Assembly: GCF_000613245.1 (NCBI RefSeq)
Contig: NZ_HG964938.1
Coordinates: forward strand, 114,757-178,756
Reading direction: 5' to 3'
DNA length: 64,000 bases
Source of the DNA: Mycobacterium asiaticum DSM 44297
GTDB lineage: Bacteria; Actinomycetota; Actinomycetes; Mycobacteriales; Mycobacteriaceae
The translations under genes were made by a program, and so were the position numbers. Of this stretch, positions 16,366 through 24,100 are shown in pieces. The stretch's first letter is position 1. The number at the start of each line of letters is the position of its first letter. The notes under the pieces are model-generated. The model searched no databases and had not been told where the DNA came from. It worked only from the letters and a program-made list of their open reading frames with translations.

Positions 16366-17262
16366 ATGCCAGAGCGCGAAGACGTGTGGTTCACCTCCGG
16401 CACCGACCGGATCAGCGCCTGGCTGTACCGGCCCGCCGGCGACGCCGTCGTCCCCCTGATCGTGATGGCGCACGGTCTGGGCGCGGTGCGCACGATGCGG
16501 TTGGACGCTTACGCCGAGCGGTTCAGCGCGGCCGGCTATGCCTGCCTGGTGTTCGACTATCGCAACTTCGGCGACAGCGAAGGTCAGCCGCGGCAATTGC
16601 TCGACATCGATATGCAGCTGGCCGACTGGGCGGCGGCCGTCGCCTTCGCCCGGACCCTACCGGGATTCGACCCCAACCGAATCGCCCTGTGGGGCACTTC
16701 TTTTGGTGGAGGCCATGTGATCGCTTCGGCAGCCCGGCTGCCGGGCATCGCCGCCGCGGTGGCGCAGTGCCCGTTCACCGACGGCTTCGCGTCCATAGGT
16801 GCGATCAACCCGGCGACCGCGGCGCGCATCACGGCATTGGGGATTCGCGACGTCATCGCGAGCCGGTTGGGCCGGCCACCGGTGATGATCCCGACGGCCG
16901 GCCGCCCAGGCGAGGTCGCGTTGATGACCGCACCCGACGCGTACAGCGGATACTTGAAGCTCGTGCCCGACGGTGTCGAACTGCCCAACGAGGTCGCCGC
17001 CCGCATCGGCCTGAAGGTGCTGGTCTACCGTCCCGGCCGCAGCGCCGGGAAGATTACCTGTCCGATCCTGTTCTGCGTCTGCGAGACCGATTCGGTCGCG
17101 CCGGCCGGCCCGACCCTGCGCCACGCCGCCAAGGCTCCACGCGGTGAAATCAAGACCTATCCCGAGGGACACTTCGCGATCTACGTCGACGACGCCTTCG
17201 AGCGCGTCGTCACCGACCAGATCGCCTTCTTCCACCGGCATTTGCAGAGCGCGGGTGTTTAA
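16366..17262 (+). CDS. Alpha/beta hydrolase
   Basis: The 298-aa protein shows the hydrolase fold: oxyanion-hole segment MAHGLGAVR (about 34-42), nucleophile Ser in GTSFGG (about residue 111), an acid residue in CETDSVAP and the catalytic His in YPEGHFAIY near 272. The size and the central insertion fit the mycobacterial group often labelled dienelactone hydrolase-like or acetylxylan esterase-like. No signal peptide is seen, so it is cytosolic. It is divergent from the oxidoreductase operon and upstream of a PE-PPE gene in the same orientation. Ester substrate not predictable. Confidence 0.88.
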   Translation: MPEREDVWFTSGTDRISAWLYRPAGDAVVPLIVMAHGLGAVRTMRLDAYAERFSAAGYACLVFDYRNFGDSEGQPRQLLDIDMQLADWAAAVAFARTLPGFDPNRIALWGTSFGGGHVIASAARLPGIAAAVAQCPFTDGFASIGAINPATAARITALGIRDVIASRLGRPPVMIPTAGRPGEVALMTAPDAYSGYLKLVPDGVELPNEVAARIGLKVLVYRPGRSAGKITCPILFCVCETDSVAPAGPTLRHAAKAPRGEIKTYPEGHFAIYVDDAFERVVTDQIAFFHRHLQSAGV

Positions 17263-17318
17263 CGGCCGAAACGCCGGATTTCCCGACGGCCCCGCTTTAC
17301 TCTGGCTCTGATATCTAC

Positions 17319-17336
17319 TACCCGCGGTTGCGGGTA
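17319..17336. repeat. TACCCGC-GGTT-GCGGGTA hairpin upstream of a PE-PPE gene
   Basis: A perfect 7-base-arm inverted repeat with a four-base loop lies in the 91-base gap between the hydrolase stop and the PE-PPE start, 17 bases before the latter. It could weaken or terminate readthrough from the hydrolase, or be an operator. There is no T-run after it. Confidence 0.45.
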
Positions 17337-17353
17337 TTGGAAGGACGGGGGCC

Positions 17354-18784
17354 ATGTCCTATCTGCTTACAGTCCCTGAGTCGCTCGCGGCGGCGGCCAC
17401 GGATGTCGACGAAATCGCGGCCGCGATCCACGCCGCCAATGCCGCCGCGGCCGGCCGGACGTCGGGCCTGCTGGCGGCGGCCGGCGACGAGGTGTCCGCG
17501 GCGATCGCGGGTTTCTTCAACGCTTTTGGCGACGAGTACCAGACCGTTGTCAGGCAGGCAGCGCTGTTCCAGAGCGAGTTCAACCGGGCGCTGTCCGACG
17601 CCGCGCGCGCTTACACGCAGGCCGAAGCGTTCAACGGCGCGCTGCTCAACACCTTCGCCGGCGGCGGAACCGCGACAACTCTCGCGGCGCCGGCGGCGGC
17701 TCTGGACATCGACACCGCCCTCATCATGGGCGGCACCGGCAACCCTCTTCCGCTGGCCAGGTATGTGGCCGACATCAACAAGAACTACATCCAGCCGATC
17801 TTCGGCCAGGGCACGCCGCTTGGCCTCTTCACGCCCGAACAGTTCTGGCCGATCACCCCCGACCTCGGCACGATGACCTACACCCAGTCCGTCGCCAAGG
17901 GCGTGGCGCAGCTCAATACCGCGATCAATCAGCAGATCGCCGCCGGTAAAAACGTCGCCGTCTTCGGCTACTCGCAGAGCGCTTCGATCGTGCACAACGA
18001 AATCGTCAACCTCATGGCGGCCGGCTCACCCAATGTGGACAAACTGGCCTTCATCATGGCCGCGGCAGGGAACAACCCCAACGGCGGTCTGCTGTCGCGG
18101 TTCCCGGGCTTCTACATCCCGGGTCTGGACGTGCTGTTCAACGGTGCGACGCCGGCGAACAACCCGTACGAGACCTACATCTACACCGCGCAGTACGACG
18201 GCATCGCGCACGTGCCGCAGTACCCGACCAACATCCTGGCCGACATCAACGCGCTGATGGGCTACTTCTACGTGCACAGCAATTACCCGGACCTGCTGTC
18301 CACCACCGCGGTGCAGCTGCCGACCTCCCCCGGATACACAGGCAACACCGAGTACTACATGTTCCTGACGCAGAACCTGCCGATACTGCAGCCGATCCGC
18401 GACATCCCCTACGCCGGGCCGGTGATCGCCGACCTGCTGCAGCCGCCGCTCCGGGTGATGATCGACCTTGGCTATTCCGACGGCTACGCGGATCTGCCCA
18501 CACCCGCCGGCTTGATCAACATCCCGAACCCGTTCACCTTCGCGTATTACATGGGCCAGGGGCTGCTGCAGGCGCCGTACGGCGCGGCGGTCGAGATCGG
18601 CGTTCAGGCCGGACTCTGGGGACCGGAGTACTTCCCGGACGCCTATCCGTGGGTTCCGATGGTCAACCCGGGTCTGAATCTTTACTTCGGCCCCGCACTG
18701 AGCCAGCCTCCGGTGACGGCGCTGTCGCTGCTGAGCGGAACGCTCGGCGACGTGCTGCAGATCATCCCGCCGATCTTCAACTAA
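17354..18784 (+). CDS. PE family protein with PE-PPE hydrolase domain (PE3/PE4-like)
   Basis: The 476-aa protein has an N-terminal PE domain (1-95) with Pro-Glu at 8-9 and the type VII secretion motif Y-x3-E at 87-91 (YTQAE). The PE-PPE (pfam08237) domain follows, an alpha/beta-hydrolase fold with nucleophile Ser207 in GYSQS. Proteins of this kind are exported by ESX systems and some have esterase activity. It lacks the extra C-terminal module found in the four PE-PPE proteins at 22-30 kb. Its place next to an Rv0158-like TetR and an Rv0161-like oxidase matches PE3/PE4 (Rv0159c/Rv0160c); only one copy is present here. Confidence 0.93.
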   Translation: MSYLLTVPESLAAAATDVDEIAAAIHAANAAAAGRTSGLLAAAGDEVSAAIAGFFNAFGDEYQTVVRQAALFQSEFNRALSDAARAYTQAEAFNGALLNTFAGGGTATTLAAPAAALDIDTALIMGGTGNPLPLARYVADINKNYIQPIFGQGTPLGLFTPEQFWPITPDLGTMTYTQSVAKGVAQLNTAINQQIAAGKNVAVFGYSQSASIVHNEIVNLMAAGSPNVDKLAFIMAAAGNNPNGGLLSRFPGFYIPGLDVLFNGATPANNPYETYIYTAQYDGIAHVPQYPTNILADINALMGYFYVHSNYPDLLSTTAVQLPTSPGYTGNTEYYMFLTQNLPILQPIRDIPYAGPVIADLLQPPLRVMIDLGYSDGYADLPTPAGLINIPNPFTFAYYMGQGLLQAPYGAAVEIGVQAGLWGPEYFPDAYPWVPMVNPGLNLYFGPALSQPPVTALSLLSGTLGDVLQIIPPIFN

Positions 18785-18789
18785 CCGCC

Positions 18790-19419
18790 TCACGGCCCCA
18801 GCGGCGCGGTGGTGCGGATCTCCTCATCGCGAATCAAGCCCCGCAGTAGCGCGGTGCTGAATTCCGCGGCGATTTCCTTGGCCGTGCGCCGTCCGCTCGG
18901 TCGTAGCCAGCGGTAACTGCCCAGCGTCATCCCGATGTAGCCGAGCGCGACCACATGCGAGTCGCACTCGTAGAACTCGCCGCTGGCGATGCCGCGGTCG
19001 ATCAGCCCGTGCACGTGCTCATAGACCTGAGCTTCCTTCTCGCGTACCTCGGCAACCTGTTCGGAGGTGAACCACTCGGTGATATATGGCTGTTCCTGGA
19101 AGTAGACGGCGGCACGTTCGGGGTTGCTCGCGATTCCGGTCAGCAACCGCACGGTGTACTGGTAAAGCGCCTCGCGAGCCGTCCAGGACGGGTCGTCATG
19201 AACGGCGGCCAGGGTGCCCTCGGCGGCCTGGCGGTAGATATCGAACAGGATCAGCGCCTTGCTGGCGTAATAGTGATAGACCGTCGCCTTGTTCAGCCCG
19301 ATCACATCGGCGACATCATCCATCCGGGTGCCGTGATAGCCGCGGGCGGCAAACAGCTTGGTGGCGACCGCCAGCAACTCCTCACGGCGCGAAAGGCCAT
19401 TTCCGGACGGCATCTGCAC
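18790..19419 (-). CDS. TetR-family regulator (Rv0158-like)
   Basis: The 209-aa protein has the HTH at about 12-58 (TKLFAARGYHGTRMDDVADVIGLNKATVYHYYASKALILFDIYRQAAEGT in outline) and a C-terminal TetR_C-type domain of normal size. It converges on the PE-PPE gene with a five-base gap and is divergent from the 41-aa ORF. Gene order identifies it as the Rv0158 counterpart. An exact CAACTAGTTG palindrome lies 26 bases before its start and may be its own operator. The next ATG two codons in (MPSGNG) is an alternative start. Confidence 0.9.
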   Translation of the reverse strand: MQMPSGNGLSRREELLAVATKLFAARGYHGTRMDDVADVIGLNKATVYHYYASKALILFDIYRQAAEGTLAAVHDDPSWTAREALYQYTVRLLTGIASNPERAAVYFQEQPYITEWFTSEQVAEVREKEAQVYEHVHGLIDRGIASGEFYECDSHVVALGYIGMTLGSYRWLRPSGRRTAKEIAAEFSTALLRGLIRDEEIRTTAPLGP

Positions 19420-19444
19420 TCACTATCGTCGCTGCGCTATCAAT

Positions 19445-19454
19445 CAACTAGTTG
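19445..19454. promoter_or_regulatory. CAACTAGTTG palindrome before the TetR gene
   Basis: A perfect 10-base palindrome, within TCAACTAGTTGGA, lies between the divergent TetR gene (start 19419) and the 41-aa ORF (start 19543). Position and symmetry suggest an autoregulatory TetR operator. Confidence 0.45.
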
Positions 19455-19542
19455 GACAGTTTAAGCAACGCCGCGCCTGTCGCCCCGCAGTGGATAGGAC
19501 TAGACTCTTTCAGGAGAACACAGTCGCTTGAGAGGTGGAGTA

Positions 19543-19668
19543 ATGGACCCGGTTCCTGACTACGACGGTAGCGACGAGATCGAGTTCTTCTTCAGCTACC
19601 TCACCTGGGGTTTACGCGGTGTCGAGTCCGGCAACGGCTACCCGCCGCCGGCCTACCCGCCCGTCTAG
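19543..19668 (+). CDS. Conserved-looking 41-aa small protein
   Basis: An ATG preceded by GAGGTGGAG opens a 42-codon frame ending TAG. The product is acidic at the N-terminus (DYDGSDEIEF), has an aromatic centre (FFFSYLTWGLRG) and a Pro/Tyr-rich tail (YPPPAYPPV). It has no transmembrane helix or Cys. The good ribosome site, full codon bias and location divergent from the Rv0158-like TetR argue that it is real. In H37Rv a small ORF called Rv0157A lies at the corresponding spot, to my recollection. Function unknown; it could be a small peptide partner of a membrane protein. Confidence 0.6.
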   Translation: MDPVPDYDGSDEIEFFFSYLTWGLRGVESGNGYPPPAYPPV

Positions 19669-19671
19669 AAC

Positions 19672-20145
19672 TCACCACAGCGGGAAGTCCGCACCGTGCT
19701 CGCTCGTCGGTCGCGGACCGAAAATTCGCCGCTCCGATTCGTTGATCGGTACGTCATTGATGCTGGCTTCGCGCCGCGCCATCAAACCTTCCGGATTGAA
19801 CTCCCATAGCTCGTTTCCGTAACTGCGGAACCACTGCCCCGTGCGGTCGTGGCACTCGTACTGGAACCGCACCGCGATGCGGTTGCCTTCGAAACTCCAC
19901 AAGCCCTTGCGCAGCGAGTAGTCGAGTTCGCGCTGCCACTTGCGGGTGAGGAACGCGACGATTTCCTCCCGCCCGACGACGTGCTCGTCGCGGTTGCGCC
20001 AGACCGAGTCGGCGGTGTAGGCCAGGCTGACGCGTTCGGGGTCACAGGTGTTCCAGGCGTCCTCGGCCGCCTGCACCTTTTGCAGCGCGGTCTCGTGAGT
20101 GAACGGGGGAAACGGGGGGCGCGATTCGGTCATAACCGTTGTCAT
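19672..20145 (-). CDS. SnoaL/NTF2-like protein, DUF1348 family
   Basis: The 157-aa protein is recognisable as DUF1348: ETALQKVQAAEDAWNTCDPERVSLAY at the start, WRNRDEHVVGREEIVAFLTRKW, and FRSYGNELWEFNPEGLMARREASINDVPI near the end. These are cone-shaped NTF2-fold proteins; members may be isomerases or binding proteins, with no firm activity. Starts at 20145 (MTTVMTES) or 20133 (MTES) are both possible; the former nearly meets the divergent fadE2 start. It occupies the space where pntAA-pntB lie in M. tuberculosis. Confidence 0.82.
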   Translation of the reverse strand: MTTVMTESRPPFPPFTHETALQKVQAAEDAWNTCDPERVSLAYTADSVWRNRDEHVVGREEIVAFLTRKWQRELDYSLRKGLWSFEGNRIAVRFQYECHDRTGQWFRSYGNELWEFNPEGLMARREASINDVPINESERRIFGPRPTSEHGADFPLW

Positions 20146-20156
20146 ATCGTGGCGGC

Positions 20157-21389
20157 ATGGACTTCGCAATGTCGGCCAAAGCCAGCGACTATCACAAGCG
20201 GTTGACGGAATTCATGACGGACCACGTCTTCCCGGCCGAGGCCGAGTACGAGAAGTACCGCCACGAGGCCGGCCCCGGCGACCACACGGTGCCGCCGGTG
20301 ATCGAGGCCCTCAAGGCCAAGGCCAAGGAGCGTGGCCTGTGGAACCTGTTCCTGCCGGCCGAGTCGGGTCTGACGAATCTCGAATACGCACCGCTGGCCG
20401 AGCTGACCGGTTGGAGCCTGGAGATCGCACCGGAAGCGCTCAACTGCGCTGCGCCCGACACCGGCAACATGGAGACGCTGCACCTGTTCGCCACCGAGCA
20501 GCAACGCAAGGACTGGCTGGAGCCGTTGCTCAACGGCGACATTCGCAGCGCGTTCTCGATGACCGAGCCCGCGGTTGCCAGCAGCGATGCCCGCAACATC
20601 GAGACCTCGATCGTGCGCGACGGTGCCGACTACGTGATCAACGGCCGTAAGTGGTGGACATCGGGCGCGGCGGACCCGCGCTGCAAAATCCTGATCGTGA
20701 TGGGCCGCACCAATCCCGAAGCGGCCAGCCATCAGCAGCAGTCGATGGTGCTGGTGCCGATGGACACCCCCGGCGTCACGGTGGTCCGCTCGACCGGCGT
20801 GTTCGGCTGGCAGGACCAGCACGGCCACTGCGAAATCATCTATGACAACGTCCGGGTGCCGGCCACCAACCTGCTCGGCCAGGAGGGCGCGGGCTTCGCT
20901 ATCGCGCAGGCGCGGCTGGGCCCGGGACGCATCCACCACTGCATGCGTGCCCTCGGCGGGGCCGAGCGCGCGCTGGCGCTCATGGTGAACCGCGCCAACA
21001 ACCGGATCGCGTTCGGCCGTCCGCTGGCCGACCAGGGCCTGGTCCAACACGCAATTGCCAAGTCTCGCAACGAGATCGACCAAGCCAGGCTGCTGTGCGA
21101 GAAGGCCGCGTGGACCATCGACCAGCACGGCAACAAGGCCGCCCACCAGTTGGTCTCGCAGATCAAAGCCGTGGCGCCGCAAGTCGCCTGCGATGTGATC
21201 GACCGGGCCATCCAGGTGCACGGCGCGGCAGGCATCTGTGACGACACACCCCTGGCCCGGCTATACGGCTGGCACCGCGCCATGCGGATCTTCGACGGGC
21301 CCGACGAGGTCCACATGCGCACCATCGCACGCACCGAGTTGGGCCGCGAGCAGTCCGCGCTGGCCGCGGCGGTCACCAACCATGGCTGA
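20157..21389 (+). CDS. fadE2: Acyl-CoA dehydrogenase FadE2
   Basis: The 410-aa flavoprotein belongs to the ACAD10/11-like branch, acting on long or branched acyl-CoA. Visible features are DTGNMETLHLFAT, the flavin segment FSMTEPAVASSDARNIETSI, VINGRKWWTSGA, GPGRIHHCMR and the C-terminal QVHGAAGICDDTPLARLYGWHRAMRIFDGPDEVHMRTIAR. ATG at 20157 (MDFAMSAKASDY) matches the Rv0154c start from memory; the TTG six codons earlier is less likely. Its end overlaps the start of ptpB by eight bases, an arrangement conserved with Rv0154c-Rv0153c and indicating cotranslation. Confidence 0.93.
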   Translation: MDFAMSAKASDYHKRLTEFMTDHVFPAEAEYEKYRHEAGPGDHTVPPVIEALKAKAKERGLWNLFLPAESGLTNLEYAPLAELTGWSLEIAPEALNCAAPDTGNMETLHLFATEQQRKDWLEPLLNGDIRSAFSMTEPAVASSDARNIETSIVRDGADYVINGRKWWTSGAADPRCKILIVMGRTNPEAASHQQQSMVLVPMDTPGVTVVRSTGVFGWQDQHGHCEIIYDNVRVPATNLLGQEGAGFAIAQARLGPGRIHHCMRALGGAERALALMVNRANNRIAFGRPLADQGLVQHAIAKSRNEIDQARLLCEKAAWTIDQHGNKAAHQLVSQIKAVAPQVACDVIDRAIQVHGAAGICDDTPLARLYGWHRAMRIFDGPDEVHMRTIARTELGREQSALAAAVTNHG

Positions 21390-22212
21390 CGGTTTACGAG
21401 ACCTCCCGGGGGCGTGGAACTTTCGTGACGTAGCGGATGCCACCACCGGGATCAGGCCCGGCCGGCTGTTCCGCTCCAGCGAGCTCAGCGGCCTGGACGA
21501 TCGAGGCCGGGAGATCCTGCGCGGACTAGGCATCAGCGACGTCGCCGACCTGCGCTCTACCCGCGAGGTCAACCGGCGCGGTCCTGGCCGTGTTCCCGAC
21601 GGCGTCGACGTGCACCTGCTGCCGTTTCCCGATCTTGCCGACGACCAGGCCGATGAATCCGACGAGGCACCACACGAATCCGCATTCAAGCGCCTGCTCA
21701 CCAACGGTGATTCCGACGAATCCGATGAGGCCATCGAAGCCAACGCGGTGCGCTACATGACCGAGGAATACCGCGAATTCCCGACGCGCAACGGCGCCCA
21801 GCGCGCAGTGCACCGGGTGTTCACCCTGCTCGCCGACGGCCGCCCGGTGCTCACCCATTGCTTCGCCGGCAAGGACCGCACCGGGTTTGTGGTTGCAACG
21901 GTGTTGGAAGCGGTGGGCGTGGACCGTGACGCGATCGTTGCCGACTATCTGCGCAGCAACGCCGCGGTGCCGCAGTTGCGCACCCGGATCACCGAGATGA
22001 TCCAGCAACGCTCGGACGTCGAGCTGACTCCGGAGGTCGAGACCTTCACTAAGGCGCGGCTTTCGGATGGGGTGCTGGGCGTTCGCGCCGAATACCTCGG
22101 CGCCGCATGGCAGACGATCGACGAGTCCTACGGCTCGCTCGATGGCTACCTGCGTGATGCCGGGCTCAACGAGGCCGACCTGTCGAAGCTTCGGAGCGCG
22201 CTGCTCGGCTGA
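21382..22212 (+). CDS. ptpB: Protein tyrosine/phosphoinositide phosphatase PtpB
   Basis: The 276-aa product has the P-loop phosphatase signature HCFAGKDRTG (nucleophile Cys about residue 160) and the N-terminal LPGAWNFRDV typical of MptpB, which removes phosphate from phosphotyrosine and phosphoinositides and, in M. tuberculosis, is secreted and dampens host signalling. It has an acidic low-complexity insertion (DQADESDEAPHES and NGDSDESDEAI) in the lid region near 85-120. No signal peptide is seen, as for MptpB. It overlaps fadE2 and is followed by four PE-PPE genes on the same strand, as in the Rv0153c-Rv0151c order. Confidence 0.95.
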   Translation: MADGLRDLPGAWNFRDVADATTGIRPGRLFRSSELSGLDDRGREILRGLGISDVADLRSTREVNRRGPGRVPDGVDVHLLPFPDLADDQADESDEAPHESAFKRLLTNGDSDESDEAIEANAVRYMTEEYREFPTRNGAQRAVHRVFTLLADGRPVLTHCFAGKDRTGFVVATVLEAVGVDRDAIVADYLRSNAAVPQLRTRITEMIQQRSDVELTPEVETFTKARLSDGVLGVRAEYLGAAWQTIDESYGSLDGYLRDAGLNEADLSKLRSALLG

Positions 22213-22293
22213 GTAGTCTATGAGCTCGGGCCAAAGCCCGGACAGCAAGGCGGAATCGCTTTACCCTCAACCGGTACGGGAGGGGTCCGGGAG

Positions 22294-23934
22294 ATGTCGT
22301 ACATGCTCGTGCAGTCGCCCGCGTTGGCTGCTGCGGCAACTGACTTGGCGGGGATCGGGTCGGCGCTCGGGGAGGCGGCCGCGATTGCGGCGGCGCCAAC
22401 GAGTGCCATTGCCGCGGCGGCAGCCGACGAGGTGTCGTCGGCAATTGCCGGCCTGTTCGAGAGCTTCGGCCAGGAGTTTCAAACGGTCAACGCGCAATTC
22501 GGCGCCTTCTACGCCGGAATTGTTCAGCGGCTGACCGCCACGGTGGAGTATTACGCCAACGCCGAAGCGATCAACACCGCCCAATTGGTGCAAAGCGTCA
22601 CGGCCGGTCTGACCACGCCGACCGTCGGCGCACCCACGAACGTCACTACCGCGATCATCATGGGCGGCACCGGCACCCCGATACCTGGTGCCACCTACCT
22701 CAATGCCGTCAACAGTCTCTTCGTGCAGCCGATTTCACCTGGAGCGATTGTCCAGGCCTTGTTCACTCCCGAAGAGCTGTATCCGATCACCGGTGTCAGG
22801 TCGCTGCCTCTGGCGACATCGGTGTCCGAGGGGCTGCAGATCCTCAATGCGGCCATCGGAGAGCAACTCGCGGCCGGAAACAACGTCACGGTTTTCGGTT
22901 ACTCCCAGAGCGCCATCATCTCGTCGCTGCTGATGGAGCACTACATTTCCCTTGGTCCGAATATGCCGGACCCTTCGCGACTCAGCTTCATCCTGACCGG
23001 CAACGAGATGAACCCCAACGGCGGCATTCTGGCACGCATCCCGGGGCTCAACATCACCACATTGGGCCTGCCCTTCTACGGCGCCACCCCGGACGGTCCG
23101 TACCAAACGACCACCTACACACTCGAATACGACGGCTTCGCCGACTTCCCGCGATACCCACTCAACATTCTGTCCGACATCAACGCGGTGTTTGGCATTC
23201 TCACCGTGCACACGACCTATGCCCAGCTCACTCCGGCGCAGGTGCAGTCGGCCATTCAATTGCCGACTCAGGGCCCGACGACCAACGAGTACTACATCAT
23301 CCCGCACCCGGACCTCCCGCTGCTCGACCCGGTCCGGGCGATCCCGGTCATCGGGGAACCGATTGCCGCACTTGTACAACCGAACCTGAAGGTCATCGTC
23401 AACCTGGGCTACGGCGACCCGAACTACGGCTATTCGACGTCACCGGCGAATGTGCCGACACCGTTCGGGCTGTTCCCCGACGTGCCACCGGACGTGATCG
23501 CCAATGCTCTCGTCGCCGGCACCCAGCAGGGCATCAACGACTTCCTGGCCGTGGCGCCGACGGCACTCACCACCCCGCCGGTGATCAGCCCGCCCGCGTT
23601 CCCGCCCTTGATCCAGCAGTACATCGGGCCGCCGCCGCCGACCGTCCCGGCCACACCGGTCAACATCGTCAACACGCTGGCGTCGGTGGTGTCCACCGGC
23701 TACTCGGTTCTGCTCCCGACCGCCGACCTGGGCACGGCGTTCCTGACCACCATGCCGGCCTACGACGCGACGTTGTTCTTGAGCCAACTCGCGCAGGGAA
23801 ATCTGCGCGATGCCATTGAACTGCCACTTGCCGCCACTGCCGGATTGGCAGCGCTGGGCGGCATGATCGAGTTCATCGCCGTGGTCGAAGCCGCGGCCGA
23901 GATCGTTCAGGATTTGCAAAGTCTCGGTATTTGA
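22294..23934 (+). CDS. PE-PPE-domain protein, first of four tandem copies (PE2-like)
   Basis: The 546-aa protein has an N-terminal PE-like helical domain in which the Pro-Glu signature has become Pro-Ala (SPALAAAATDL), but the export motif YANAE is kept. The PE-PPE hydrolase domain has Ser204 in GYSQS and the conserved LEYDGFADFPRYPLN. The C-terminal 85 residues (TGYSVLLPTADLGTAF onward) form a module shared with the next three genes. Position after ptpB matches PE2 (Rv0152c). The likely role is an ESX-exported cell-envelope esterase or lipase-like protein. Confidence 0.92.
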   Translation: MSYMLVQSPALAAAATDLAGIGSALGEAAAIAAAPTSAIAAAAADEVSSAIAGLFESFGQEFQTVNAQFGAFYAGIVQRLTATVEYYANAEAINTAQLVQSVTAGLTTPTVGAPTNVTTAIIMGGTGTPIPGATYLNAVNSLFVQPISPGAIVQALFTPEELYPITGVRSLPLATSVSEGLQILNAAIGEQLAAGNNVTVFGYSQSAIISSLLMEHYISLGPNMPDPSRLSFILTGNEMNPNGGILARIPGLNITTLGLPFYGATPDGPYQTTTYTLEYDGFADFPRYPLNILSDINAVFGILTVHTTYAQLTPAQVQSAIQLPTQGPTTNEYYIIPHPDLPLLDPVRAIPVIGEPIAALVQPNLKVIVNLGYGDPNYGYSTSPANVPTPFGLFPDVPPDVIANALVAGTQQGINDFLAVAPTALTTPPVISPPAFPPLIQQYIGPPPPTVPATPVNIVNTLASVVSTGYSVLLPTADLGTAFLTTMPAYDATLFLSQLAQGNLRDAIELPLAATAGLAALGGMIEFIAVVEAAAEIVQDLQSLGI

Positions 23935-24100
23935 TAAGCAATTTCTGCACAAACGTGCCATTTTGAGCGCACTTCTTTATTAGACTTCATTCAATAACTT
24001 GCTTTTGCGTCAAAACCCGTACATGAATGGCCGCAAGCCATTACGCTGAACCAATTGTTTCCACCAGTAGGTCTGGTGGCAGGGGGCACGGGGGTAGGCG

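Noticed and set aside
23935..24100. AT-richer gap considered as a possible RNA gene
   Set aside because: No stable stem set, tRNA or riboswitch pattern is visible; it is better explained as a PE-PPE promoter region.
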